NCBI GenBank assembly: GCA_002197995.1 | Contig: NGZR01000004.1 | Location: forward strand, 2,790,001 to 2,854,000 | Direction of reading: 5' to 3' | Source: Gaeumannomyces sp. JS-464 | Taxonomy: Eukaryota; Ascomycota; Sordariomycetes; Magnaporthales; Magnaporthaceae | Length of the DNA stretch: 64,000 bases | Shown here: one piece after another, positions 24,276 to 35,024 of the stretch | Layout of the letters: every line of letters starts with the position of its first letter | How positions within the stretch are numbered: the stretch's first letter is position 1 | Notes under the pieces: generated by a model | What the model saw: the letters and a program-made list of their open reading frames with translations, nothing else | Database searches by the model: none | Told to the model about the DNA's origin: nothing | Translations under genes and position numbers: made by a program

Positions 24276-25465
24276 CTGTTGGGGCGAGTGGCACCAACGT
24301 GTTTGCTTTCCGGGTTTTCCCCCCGGTCGCAGGCACTGGGATTCTCAGATCCAAAGACGCGACACAGCCAAGCGGCGCCTCTCCCGATCCCTGGAAAAAA
24401 AGACGGTTGAGGAGACCACCTCCTGGCAAAAGCAAACACGCCTGGGCACTGTTTCTGTTTTCCGTTTTTCTTTTTTCCTGCCAACTCCGGTCATATTCCT
24501 CCGTCGGAGATGTGAGGGCGGGCAATATTCTCCTGCACGCCACAGCTGAAAACGAAAGGCCCGGCCCAAATGCAGGGGTGAACGGCGGTGCATGCGCATT
24601 TGGGACGTGAGACGCCGTCACGGAAGAAGCAAGAAGAAGACGAAGAAAAAAAGGGGGTCTGCGCAACGTCGCAGCGGCGCGCGTCCTGTATCCCCATCAA
24701 AGGAGATTACTCCGCGATGCTCCCCCGATTCTGGAATTTTTCTGTGCCTTGCCTGACCAACCCCGTGTCCGCAACGGGAATTCCGATCGGCCCAGAATAT
24801 TGGAGCGGCTTGCGGCAGGCCGATGATCGCGATCAGCGAAACGATCAAAACGCACGCTGAGCCGCGGAGGATTCGGGTGTCCGGCGACAGCGCCCCACGC
24901 GCCTAAATTTACCGTAGGATCGTGACAGGCCGTGCAGTCGTCTCGTGATGGATGCCGTAATACAACCGAGATAGGAACGAAACGGCTGTGCGCGCGGAGT
25001 GGCCCCATTGATGCCCTCCGCGCCTCTCGCGGAGCTCTCCATAAGTCAGGCTACGAAGCTGGTATCATTGAGAATAATGAATGTCTCTGGGCCGTTTTGC
25101 GCAATAAGAGAGATGGATGGCACAAGGTTGGGGTCCAGTAAATACCTGGTACCTCTCTACCGTGGATACAATCAAAGCCCAAAATGGAAATACCGCGACG
25201 CCTAGTGCTCAGCATCACGATGACGTCATGGAGTAGAAAGGGAACTCGCGGAGTGCAGAGTAACCACCACATTGAACTCCAGACTCTTCGTCGGAACATG
25301 GAACCTGCGTGCCATTCATCCATCTCCAATCTCAGTACGTTTCGTTTTTCATTGACAGGATCGAATTACTATCCAGTGTCCCGTCCAATCAATCTGCCAC
25401 CTAAAGGCTCGCTACCTTAATCGCAGATCGAGACCACACCTACGTCCCACCTCTCCGCCTAGACC

Positions 25466-25903
25466 ATGCCGCGCGCCCAATCCCTCTCCCAGGCCGGTGC
25501 CCGTCTGCTCCGTGGCCGCGGAAGCGCCACAAGCTTCGCCAGACCAGCTCCCGCAAGGTTGGCAGCAGCGGCTGCAACGCAGCACACAAGCCAATCTCAC
25601 TGGACTTCCCCCGCCCGCCTGCCGTATAAAGACGACCAAGACCGTGAATCGCTCAAGCCAAAAGCGCAGGAGTACGTCAAAGGCGACGAGGGGGGCGATG
25701 ACGCCGCGGCACACAAGGATGATGCCGCTTTCAGCCCGGACAAGACAAAGCCAGAGACGGAAAAGGACGCGGCCGGCAACGGCGGCAACCCGCTCGAGTT
25801 CAGCCCCGCGAACCCGGGCCTGTCGGCGGGCAAGGAGAAGGAGGGCAAGACATCCGGACAACAGAAGCAGACGCGCAGTGGAGGAAGGGACCAAAAGAAG
25901 TGA
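25466..25903 (+). CDS. Small mitochondrial-type conserved fungal protein, function unknown
   Basis: A single-exon frame of 145 aa. The first 45 residues (MPRAQSLSQAGARLLRGRGS and on) are rich in Arg, Ala and Ser and lack acids, as in a mitochondrial presequence. The mature part is hydrophilic and Lys/Asp/Gly-rich, with YKDDQDRESLKPKAQEY and NGGNPLEFSPANPGLS, motifs I associate with a small conserved Pezizomycotina protein of unknown role. No membrane segment or catalytic motif is visible. It ends 193 bp from the 3' end of the convergent RING gene. Confidence 0.75.
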   Translation: MPRAQSLSQAGARLLRGRGSATSFARPAPARLAAAAATQHTSQSHWTSPARLPYKDDQDRESLKPKAQEYVKGDEGGDDAAAHKDDAAFSPDKTKPETEKDAAGNGGNPLEFSPANPGLSAGKEKEGKTSGQQKQTRSGGRDQKK

Positions 25904-26096
25904 CGTGGCAACCAGAGTCTTGTGCACGCAAAGACTCTATATGCGCCAACGGTGATAGAGCAACCCTGGGTCAAAGGGATGAGTATGGAGAAGGTGGCCG
26001 AGAATCGTCAGGGATGCATATCCAATGTGTACAATAGAAGGAAGGGTCAAAGCCAAAGAGAGAGAGAGAAAAAAACACGAAAAGTGAAACTTTCGA

Positions 26097-26778
26097 CTAG
26101 CCATAAAAGTCGTCGTACTCCTCTCCCTCATCGTCCGCCTTGGGCTCGGGCTCCTTGCGCTTGTCCATCTCCTTGCGGCAGAGCGGGCAGGTTCCCTTGC
26201 TGAGGAGCCAGGGGGCGACGCACTCGAGGTCGAAGCGATGCGACTTGTGGCAGGGCAGCTCGACGACGAGGCAGTGCTCGTCGTTGAGGTGCGGCTCGGC
26301 GCAGATGGGGCAGGCGTCCTGGGGCTTGAGGCTCTTGCGGGGCACGCGGTCGAGCCCGTCGAGGAACTGCTGCGACACCCCTTTCACCTCGTAAGGGGGT
26401 GGGCGATGTCGGCCTCGAGCGCGTCGATCAGGCCCGCCAGCAAGGTCCGGTTCTCCTCAGACGGCGCGTCGGTGGCCAGCGTGCCCAGCTGGTCCTGCAC
26501 CAGCCGGAACATGGTCGAGAGGTCCGACGGGTTGGCCGTCGCGTGCGGATTGTTGTGCTGCTGCTGCTGCTGCTGCGGCGCCGCCCGCGGCGGCCATGCC
26601 GGGCCTGATCTGCTGGAGGTGCGCAGTGAAGGTCGACATGTCGGGCTGTCGCCTGTGCCGGGGCTCCTCGGCCGGCTTGATGTTGTGCTCGACTTGGCGC
26701 AAAGGTCAGCGCACATGGTCAATGTGTAGGTAGGCACCCCCGCACTTTTGGCAACTTACCTTCATACTGCGTCGACAT
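26097..26778 (-). CDS. RING-H2 zinc finger protein (probable E3 ubiquitin ligase)
   Basis: Exon 1 (26778-26760, MSTQYE) splices at GTAAGT to exon 2 (26692-26097). The C-terminal RING has ligands in CPICAEPHLNDEHCLV, LPCHKSHRFDLECV and GTCPLCRKEM, a RING-H2 pattern typical of E3 ligases. The protein ends in the acidic tail DDEGEEYDDFYG. Two frame changes occur. Near 26570-26600 the frame giving HLQQIRPGMAAAG must pass into the glutamine run and NNPHATANPSDLSTMF. In a C run at 26392-26399 (+ strand G run) DALEADIAHP must pass into YEVKGVSQQFLDGLD; one missing base fits. With both bridged the product is about 204 aa. The glutamine run is a trinucleotide repeat and may itself vary in length. Confidence 0.82.
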
Positions 26779-27536
26779 GACGGGCAGTACCTGGCTGACG
26801 CCCAGTCGGTGCTCCTAGGCTTGGGTGGTGATTTGCAACTAGGCTTTCCGAGCTATTTCGAATGCATGAGAGGCCTTGAGGTGTCCGTTTGGAGGTATTT
26901 ACGACTTTTGGGCTTGATTGAAGCTAGGGGTCGGTGGCCAGGCGGGGTTCAGAGCTCCAGGCACCGCTGGCACTGACGTTTTCCCATGCATCATACAATT
27001 GGGCCGTCTGGAGGCACAGCTATGTACGATTGCCCCGTGCACCCCAAACACGCGACATCACAAGCAATGCTCGCTATGAGTTTGCGTGGGTTTTTTTCTT
27101 GACTGCCTGCTTTGTGATCATAAATTTTGGCTTCGTTCAGATCCAGATATACCAGCGTTGATTCTGGAAGCACTGGCCTTGTGAAGCCATGTTGAGGGTG
27201 TGACACTCGCAGCTGGCCTAGCTTGGGTGACAGCCAGCCCAAGGAACAGTCCCCAATGGAGTCCGGAATTCAGCATTCCGCCGTAGAAGCTGTTCGAGCT
27301 TTTGCTTGCGCCGATAGGAAATGTTTGGGACGGCATCCCGCTTGATTGCATGCATCGCAGGTGCCGTTAGTCATAGCCAGTCTCGAGCGTCAAAACGGCG
27401 CCGGCCCTAATGCCCAATATCTGCTGCCATCTGGGATTTCTTGCCTTAAAGCCACAAAGAAGCCCGCAATCCAACCCGCAAAGACACCAACACATCGGAC
27501 TAGGTAGAAACAAACCGAAAAGAAACAAAGAAGAAC
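26779..27536. other. Divergent promoter region, RING gene and FMP52
   Basis: 758 bp between two head-to-head starts. No gene seen; probably shared promoter sequence. Confidence 0.55.
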
Positions 27537-28267
27537 ATGGCCGGCAAACCCATGGTGACCGCGCTGTTTGGCAGCACCGGCCTGGTCGGCAACCACATAC
27601 TCTCGACGCTGCTCGCCTCCAGCGACTTTGGCACCGTCCACACCGTCTCGCGCCGGGAGCCCAAGCAGGCCGGCGGCGGCGGCGGCAGCGCCAAGCTCGC
27701 CGCGACCGTCGAGCCGGCCACGGACAAGTGGGCCGCCAGCATCGCTTCGCTCGACCCGCGCGGCCGCCGTCGTGTCGGCGTCGGCACCACGCGCGCGGCC
27801 GCGGCGGCATCGCGAACCAGTGGAAGATTGACCACGACCAACGTGGAGCTGGTGCGCGCCGCCAAGGCTGCGGGCGCGCACACCTTCGTCTTCGTGTCGA
27901 GCGGCGGCACCCGCGGCCTGCTCGCGTCGGCGTCGCCCTACGCGAAGATGAGAGAACGGGCGTCGAGGACTGCATCAAGGAGCAGGCGTTCGACAACGCC
28001 GTCATCCTGCGCCCGGGCCTCATCATCGGCTCCCGCGAGTCGCACCGCTCCGCCGAGGGCCTCCTCCAGTCGCTCGCCAACGGCATCGGGAGCCTGTCCC
28101 AGGGCGCAAAGGACAGCTTCGCCCAGGACGCCGACGTCATCGCCCGCGCCGCCGTCGCCGCCCTGCGCCACATCAACGAGGGCACCGCGCCGGCCAAGTA
28201 CTGGGTCCTGGAGCAGGCCGACATCATCCGCCTGGGGAGAACTGAGTGGAAGGCGCCGCCGAGCTGA
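27537..28267 (+). CDS. FMP52: FMP52-like mitochondrial NAD(P)-binding protein, frame broken several times
   Basis: The start MAGKPMVTALFGSTGLVGNH has the Rossmann-fold GSTGLVG nucleotide motif of the FMP52 family (atypical short-chain dehydrogenases on the outer mitochondrial membrane; substrate unknown). The family protein is readable only by changing frame about five times: near 27762-27772 (into AAVVSA), 27779-27784 (back, GTTRAA), 27800-27808 (into GGIANQWKIDHD), 27830-27836 (into NVELVRAAKAAGAHTFVFVS) and 27945-27955 (into GVEDCIKEQAFDNAVILRPG). The C-terminal part SFAQDADVIARAAVAAL is normal. Allowing the shifts, the length is about 243 aa, near the family size. Either this is a pseudogene or this GC-rich stretch carries many deletion errors; codon use is still gene-like, which favours errors. 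Confidence 0.8.
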
Positions 28268-28848
28268 GCGCCTGGGCGTTATTGTTCTTTGTGCATCTGA
28301 TGTTTGATAACGGCTCCAGTGTTTTGCCCAGTTTACTGCCTGCTCGTGGCTTCTGCGATCTCGGGACTTGTTTCTCTTTTTAGGATTACCATTTCTATTC
28401 TTACTTATCGCCAGTTACTTTATTCTACCAGCTGAATTCAGACCTTCTCCAAACACATCGAAACACAGAACATCATCCAACGTGTCTGGGTCAGATCAAT
28501 TTGAATCGTCAGGTCGCGCACATGAACGGCTCCCTCTTTTCAGTCAGACAGCAGGACCCTCTGACGCGCGCTGGTTGCTGGTTGATAAGCCGGCGTTGAA
28601 GATGCCCCACCACCGAATCAGCCCCTCCCGAGCTCGCCCATATATCTTCCTGGCATAAGATGCCCATTGAGCCGTGCTACCAAGGTTCCGTCTCATATTG
28701 GGAAAATACTAACAGGTACTCGGCCGCCACTCAAGCCTCACCGCCGTTCCGAATCTCTCCCGGGCTGTGCTGGGAGCACGCCGCGCCCTTCTTTTTACTC
28801 ACCGCGGTAGCACGCATTAGTCATCGCCTCCCTCGGCTCGCTCTGAAC
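28268..28848. other. Intergenic region between FMP52 and FMN1
   Basis: 581 bp in tandem orientation; no gene recognised. Confidence 0.5.
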
Positions 28849-29611
28849 ATGGCGACTTCACGGCCTCTCATCGTCGGGCCGGACTCGGGCCCGGAGCCGC
28901 CGTATCCCCTCAAGATGGAGGGCAAGGTCATATCCGGCTTTGGCAGGGGATCCAAGGAGGTGAGTTCTGATGACCCGGCCGAACCGAGAACCGGCTTTGT
29001 CTTGTATTTCCTGATTTGGTCTCTCGACGGATCCTCCTCCGCAGAATGTCTATCTACCCGGGCATCTACCTAGGCGTCCAGAGAAGCCCAGCCATCCTAA
29101 CAATACAAAAACAAAACAAACGAAAAAGCTCGGCATCCCTACGGCCAACCTCCCCGTAGACGCAGCCGTGACCCCCTGGATCGCCGACGCCAAGTCGGGC
29201 GTCTACTTCGGCTGGGCGTCCCTCGGCCTGCCCGCCTCCCACCCGCAGGCCCCGCCGCCGCCGCCCCCGGCGCCTACGCCGTGTTCCCCATGGTCATGTC
29301 CATCGGCTACAACCCCTTCTACAAGAACATGGTCCGCAGCGCCGAGGTGCACGTGCTGCACAGGTTCGACGCCGACTTCTACGGCGCCCACATGCGCCTC
29401 CTCATCCTGGGCTTCATCCGCGACGAGCTCGACTACTCGACCCTCGACGCCCTCGTCAGGGACATCAACCTCGACTGCGACGTCGCCCGCAACAGCCTGG
29501 ATCGCGACGCCTGGGCCCCGGCCTCCGGGGAGGGAGACGGGCTCGCTCGAGGCCTCCTGGCTCACTAGGGAGGCGGAAGCGGGGAAGCTGCTTGAGCTGG
29601 TTCGGGAGTGA
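28849..29611 (+). CDS. FMN1: Riboflavin kinase
   Basis: The enzyme phosphorylates riboflavin with ATP to FMN. Exon 1 (28849-28959) ends LKMEGKVISGFGRGSKE and splices at GTGAGT to exon 2 (29129-29611), which begins LGIPTANLPVDAA, the flavokinase PTAN motif. SGVYFGWASL, then VFPMVMSIGYNPFYKN and SAEVHVLHRF follow, including the catalytic-region sequence around NPFYKN. Two frame changes are needed: in the GCC/C-rich tract at 29245-29275, and near 29515-29540, after which LEASWLTREAEAGKLLELVRE is the expected C-terminus. With both bridged the length is about 197 aa, normal for the fungal monofunctional kinase. Intron 1 is 169 nt and holds a CTACCTAGG copy of the repeat family. RIB3, an upstream step of the same pathway, lies 20 kb away. 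Confidence 0.85.
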
Positions 29612-30111
29612 GCAGCTTCCGTTTCCACTAATGAAACCACCTCTTCTTGTTCCTAAATTACCTGCACATCCATGTGGCCTGTCATTCGGCCAAGTGTAAT
29701 GTAAACGACAATATCAAACAGCATTAAATCGACTCCGAATTTTATCAACTGAAAAAAAAAAAAAACAATCGGGTATAGTATAAGTAGATAGTGAAATGAT
29801 AAAAAGGGGCCTGACACCCACACGCTCACCACTCCATCGCAGCCCACAGTTTGGCGTTATCATGGCGCATCAGTATGGCGGATGGAGGGGGGATGAAACA
29901 GAGAAGAGAATAGCACGCAGAGAATGCAGGAAATGCTATGCGGTGCGCACATGTATGTTGCCACCATATTTTGAAATGCAAAGACGCCACCAATGCCATT
30001 GCCCACCAAACAAAAAAGACAAACCTATCAACACGACCCTCCGCCTTGCAAGGAAGACAAGGCGGCCCGTTTGATAAAGGCCAGCCTTGTATACCCACCG
30101 GCATTCCTGGA
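29612..30111. other. Convergent intergenic region FMN1 / ERT1
   Basis: 500 bp, relatively AT-rich, with an A15-type run at about 29751-29766. No gene seen. Confidence 0.55.
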
Positions 30112-32481
30112 TCAAACGGCAAGTTGATGGGGTTCTTGATTAGGATAATAGCAAGGAAGGAACTGCCAAGCACATGTATCCAGTCAGAATCGTACGGGGG
30201 ATATCGAAAGGGGGTGATGCAAATCCGGGGACCCAAAGTAACTCACATTCATAACGATCATCATGGGTATGTCAAAAGTATCCGCCGGATGTGCCAGCAG
30301 TACGAACACTCTAGCTTACCATCCTTCGCAATCTTGGATATGCCATGTTCACCATCTATGCGAGCCACCCTATTGCTCAGAATGCTCTGCCGCGGCTCCT
30401 TCGAAGGGCTGGTCTGTGGCTGCTGCTGCTTGTTTGGCTGTTGCTGCGACTCGGGTTTGGTCGTCGCGTCCGCCGAGGCGGTTTGCGTTCGGTACTTGAA
30501 CAGCCGGGTCTTGCGGGTGACGCGGCCGCGGCTGTTTTCGAAGGCCAGCTGGGCAAAGTCTTCGTAGAACTGGATGACGCTGTCGTCGTCCATAAGTTCA
30601 GCGATGAACAACGGCTGTGGCCCAGAGTCCGCCGGTTGTCCCTGGGCCCCCGCCCCCGCCGCCGACTGAAGCGCATTCAGCGTCCTCAGCCGGGGCGTCG
30701 GCAGGCCAGTCCGACCAGAGCTGTTGCCCCCAGCTGCCGGGTCCGAGTTGTTGGGGTTCCCTGTGTTCACGTTTAGATTGGGCTCTTTACCAAGGAGAAC
30801 TTCCTTCCTCCAGCCCGTCAGGGCCGTGAATTCCTTGTTCACAGCCACCACCTCGCCCGTCCGCCGACACAGCACCGTCGGGCTCGACGTCTGCTCCAGG
30901 AACTCCCCAAACTCGAACAGCGAGCGCTGGAACGACTTCTCCATAAATATCAGGTCTGCCCGGCTCAGCGTCCTCGTGCACGCGATGAAGGACGGCCGTA
31001 TGCTCGCCAGGGACTTCGCCACGCGCAGGATTTTGCTCGCCGACAGCCGCTTTTGTAGCAGCGCAATGAGTTTGTGGAAGCCACGAACGTACATGTATGG
31101 TTCCGTGACGTTCTCATAGATCCGCGATGAGTCCCTGTATCGCTTCCCCATGGCAGTCTGCGGTCCGAACCACGCCGCCACCGCCGCCGACGACGCCTTG
31201 GGTTTGGGCCGCGCGGGCTGCGTCGGGCCGACGGCGTGTGGCGTCGAGTTCCCTCCAGTGTTTGTATAGTTGGCCGTTGTCGGGGAACCGTCGAAGCCAA
31301 CAGTCGTGGGCTGCGGACTGTTGTTTTCTGTGCTGGGACTCTGGAGGCTGCCGGGTCCGGCCGCGATGGCATAGGCGTGTGGCAAGCCATGCTGCAGGTT
31401 CCCCTGGGAGTACGGCCCACCGGAGGACTGCTCCAATCCGAGGAAGTCGCCCATCACGTTGGCATCGTAGATCTTGTCAAAACCCACGCCGTTATTATTG
31501 TTGCTGTTGAAGATGCCAGGGCCGAACGTGACGTCCCCTGCTCCGGGCTGTGATATTGACGGATCCCTGGGCGGAGTCTCGGCGGCTCCCGAGGACATGT
31601 GGCCGAGCATGCTGAACTCCATGGCACCGTACTGGCTCCCGAAGTTCAACCCCTCGAGGTTGAAATTGAAGATTGCAGGGTTACTGGGGTCAAACAAGGC
31701 GGATGAGAAGCTGGTAATATCACCAGATACCTGTGGCACCGTCAGACCGCCCATCTGGGCGGCAGATGACTCCTGAAAGGTCGGAGATACGGGAGACTGC
31801 TGGCTGGAGAAGGATATGCCATCTGGGAGGGAGGTCACCGGCGTCTGCTGCGTTGGGAGAAAACGCCGTATGTAGACGCGGCGCTGGGCTGGGGGAAGAA
31901 AGCCGTCGCCGTGGCGTTTGACGACGCCTCAGAAGCGACGCTCGACGGTTGGCGGTGTGGGTTCGGTTCGCGATGCGTGTGAGTGCGCGTTGAAGTTTGG
32001 TCCGAGGACCGGGCCAAGGGCCTCAGCGGGTGCGTCATGAAGATACTTTGCCTTTTTCCTTACGCCGTCCTGGCACTGCTCGGCAAGCCCGCGCTTTATG
32101 CACCTCTGGCATGGCCGCTCGTCGCCTTTTGCGCACGGAGCAGAAAGCATGGCAAGTTAGCCGTGAATGACTGGGATAGACTACCGTCCCTGGAGTGGGC
32201 GGAGCTGGGGACAGGGTCGCGGTCTAAAACGTACCACATGTCAAGTGGGCGCGTTGGCAGGCGTAGCAGGCTCTACGCGCCTTCTTCCGACGTGGTCGCA
32301 GCGGGTCTTTGGGATCGAACTTCTTCTTGGCCTCGCCGGTGCCCTCCTGACCGGTATCAGGCGACGTGTTCTGGTGGTCGGTCATCTTGTCGTCTTCGTC
32401 TTTGAGGTGGGCTTCGTGTTCGTCGTACTCAGACATTGCATCCGAGGCCTCGCCCTCGTTCAGCTCCGTGTCGTCTGCCAT
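30112..32481 (-). CDS. ERT1: Zn2Cys6 transcription activator of gluconeogenesis, ERT1/AcuK family
   Basis: Exon 1 (32481-32235) and exon 2 (from 32125) join to give the zinc cluster [20 protein letters not shown] followed by RKKAKYLHD, the ERT1/AcuK signature. Members activate gluconeogenic genes. A PAS domain follows near [20 protein letters not shown] and [13 protein letters not shown], then Gln-rich sequence ([14 protein letters not shown]). The last intron (30246-30163) joins MMIVMN to a short final exon beginning FLPC, the family's usual end; the TGA is at 30112-30114. Frame changes are needed near 31940-31990 (into [12 protein letters not shown]), near 31850-31862 (into [12 protein letters not shown]) and near 30283-30290 (WHIRR into [10 protein letters not shown]). 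The annotated pieces then sum to about 725 aa. The frame ending at 30261 is a product of the last break. Confidence 0.88.
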
Positions 32482-34486
32482 GTTGTCCGAGGCCGGAGGG
32501 TATTTATATGTGCACGAGGGTACGTGGTATAAGTCTGGGCAGGCCCGTGGTCTGCGGTTGGTCCAAGGGGAGGGCCGGTGCGGATACGCATGCGGTACTT
32601 TGCAGCGGTATCTGGCAGTGGGTGGCCTCGGTGCGAAGGGATGGCAGTGACGGTAGTGGTGGTAATGGTGGTGGGCGTGTTTCCTGCGGCTGGCCTATCT
32701 GCCTGCCTGGACACCTGAGGGGGCCGGCTGGGAGGGGGGGAGGTATGTGCTTTGCGAAACCGCACCTCTTCGCGCCTAGACGGGCCGGTCTGGGAAATCT
32801 CCGCGCCGCAAGAGGCGTGTAGGCGGCAGCCGCACAGGACAAGGAGACGCAGGCCGCTGGGATGCTGCAGCCAATGTCACAGCACGCTAGCACAGCACAG
32901 CGCCGGGAAACTAATGGCAGTGATTTGCGGACACAGGAGGTAATCGGCTGTGGCTCTATCCCTGGACAAGATGCGGTGTCGCCAGACCATGACTGCACCC
33001 GAATTTAAAAAAGAAGGAAAGCAAGGAAGGGCGGCGACGGGCCCAACAGGAACCCCAGCTCGCCGATTATTGGCGGTGGGCCCAGCGCGCGGCAGCGCGC
33101 CCACAAGCACAGCTCGGCCTGGAGCGCTGGAGGCAGGCCGGTCAGGCTGTCCTGGGCTGGGCAATGCGGTCTTGAGCGCCGGGTGCTCAGCGATAGCCAA
33201 CGGATAAGCACACCGGTACACAGATGGGGAAGGGGACCCCCCTCGTATCGCGCAGTCGAAGCGAGAAGCGCAGTTAGGGAGTCGGCGCACGCTCCAATGG
33301 GCTCGTAGCCGGGGCCTAGGAGGCGTCTTTGTGCGACGTCCTCAGCGCGCCGAGGAAATCAATAGTTGGGCTGTATCTCGACCGGGGCAGGCGTCGCAGG
33401 CCGGCGCCCATGGGGGCACGCGGGATGGGCGGCCGGTAGGGGTAGGCAAGGCCTTTCGTGCTGCCGGCGGCGGCGGGCGGTCTATGACGAGGTTCCTTTT
33501 TCTGGGATTTTGGTGGGAGGGTTGCTTGCGTCTTGGTTGCTGCCAGGGGTGATAAAGGGGGGGTCTCCGGCTGCAGCTACCCGTCGCCTATGCCTTTTCT
33601 GTACCTGGTAGCGACACGCAAGCACGCCTCACGGTCCTAGTTGGCGTCTCTAACAGCGGTCGAGGTCGGCGACAGAAAGGGAGGGTGAGGGAGAGGATGC
33701 AAGGGGTGGAGAGAGACAGAAGCAGCGTGTTCTGCAGCCAGGCCCAAGGTCGCAAGCCGGCTGCCGCTGGCTGTTTCGAGCGAGGCGCCGCTTGCCGGTC
33801 AGCAGGAGGTGTATGTAGGTGGTCGGTCGGTGGACGGGCTCGCGCAAGAGTGTTGCGACTGCGGCAATCGGGTCGAAGATCGTGCTGCGTTGTGTCTAAT
33901 TCGGAGACGTCGATCCGAGCCTAGGTTTTCTCTTCTTTCTTTTTTTTTATCCTTCCAAGCCACCCAGTAACAGACCCAAGCCTGCAGAAAAAAGAAATAT
34001 GCAGGAGGGGAAATTTGGACCCAATACTTTCGGCGGCGCAAAAGCAAGCTCTTGAGGTTCAGCTCGAATCAGGAAGCGAAGTTGAGCCTCGGACCGCCTG
34101 GCGGGAGAGGGGGAGAGAGAAAAAAAAGATGGGATCAGATCCCTGTGGAGGCTGGCAGGCAGCGGCAGCGGTGGACTTTTTTGCTCGTGTGCTACCTCGT
34201 CGAGCTTCGCGACTGCCATCTGATTGCGGGGTCTTTGGAGTCGCGCGCAGCAGTGTCGGTCATTGGGCGCGGTGGTTGGTAGGTTCGTAGATTCGATGCC
34301 GCGGCAGGAGCGAACAGGCGCACGCACGGGGGAGCGGCAGCGGGGAAAAACTGTGGTCAGCGTTCGTCTGCCTCTTGGCGGCGGTGTCAGGCTGGTGAAT
34401 GGGTCGCGCCCTGGTGATTGGCCCCCATCGTGCAGGTCCCCTCCGCCCGCCCACGGCGCTGGGCCGTTGGCTTTCCGCTTGCTCGA

Positions 34487-34526
34487 GCCCAGCCCGTGAT
34501 TAGCCCAGCCCGTGATTAGCCCGAGC
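34487..34526. repeat. 16-bp tandem direct repeat
   Basis: GCCCAGCCCGTGATTA occurs twice back to back, followed by a partial third copy. Confidence 0.8.
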
Positions 34527-34997
34527 CAGCGCGAACCCCCCACCCCGGGTACAGGATACATCCTGGCGTGCACTTGGCGCAGGCTATTTCGGTCACCGAC
34601 TGTGTTTGCCGGAAAAGTACTCGCAACCTCAGCCGACATTTGACGGGTGTCTGTCTTTTGTCTGTGTCCCCCAACCGCAGGCCGGTCCGTCCTTGATTGG
34701 CGGGACTGCCAATCATCACGGTTGTCATCTGCATTGACTCTCAACTAAGGCGGGAGGGCCGCGAGCCTTCCTCGGCAGGAGCCACGAGCCTGTCGAAATG
34801 TGTCAATGTTACCCTATGGAATTATCAATGTCTACCACCCCCGTCAGCCGACCCACAGATGCCAGCCCAACCAGCCCAGCCTGCGAGTTTGGCAAACAGG
34901 TGCCACTTCCAGACGGATGCTGGCATGGATATTGGATCCCTAAACTCTGCCAGACCTCGCACCCATGCAGGCTTAAACACGAAATGCTGCTTGCCGC

Positions 34998-35024
34998 TTT
35001 TTTTTTTTTTTTTTTTTTTTTTTT
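34998..35024. repeat. T27 homopolymer tract
   Basis: An uninterrupted run of 27 T, the longest homopolymer in the window. Confidence 0.9.

Larger units (their letters stand above)
20391..25465. other. Five-kilobase gene-free region upstream of the kinase
   Basis: Open frames are present on both strands but none has family-like sequence, splice-consistent extension or clear codon signature. It contains palindromic repeats at 22324-22366 and 24246-24275, a three-copy 12-bp tandem repeat at 23571-23606 and a GT microsatellite at about 21220-21250. The part next to 20390 is probably promoter and leader of the kinase. Confidence 0.5.

Noticed and set aside
27367..28227. 286-codon minus-strand frame over FMP52
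   Set aside because: Antisense shadow of a very GC-rich coding region; extremely Arg/Ala-rich and without motifs.
33947..34744. 265-codon minus-strand frame in the ERT1 upstream region
   Set aside because: Low-complexity, Arg/Pro/Ser-rich and spans the 16-bp tandem repeat; no domain seen.
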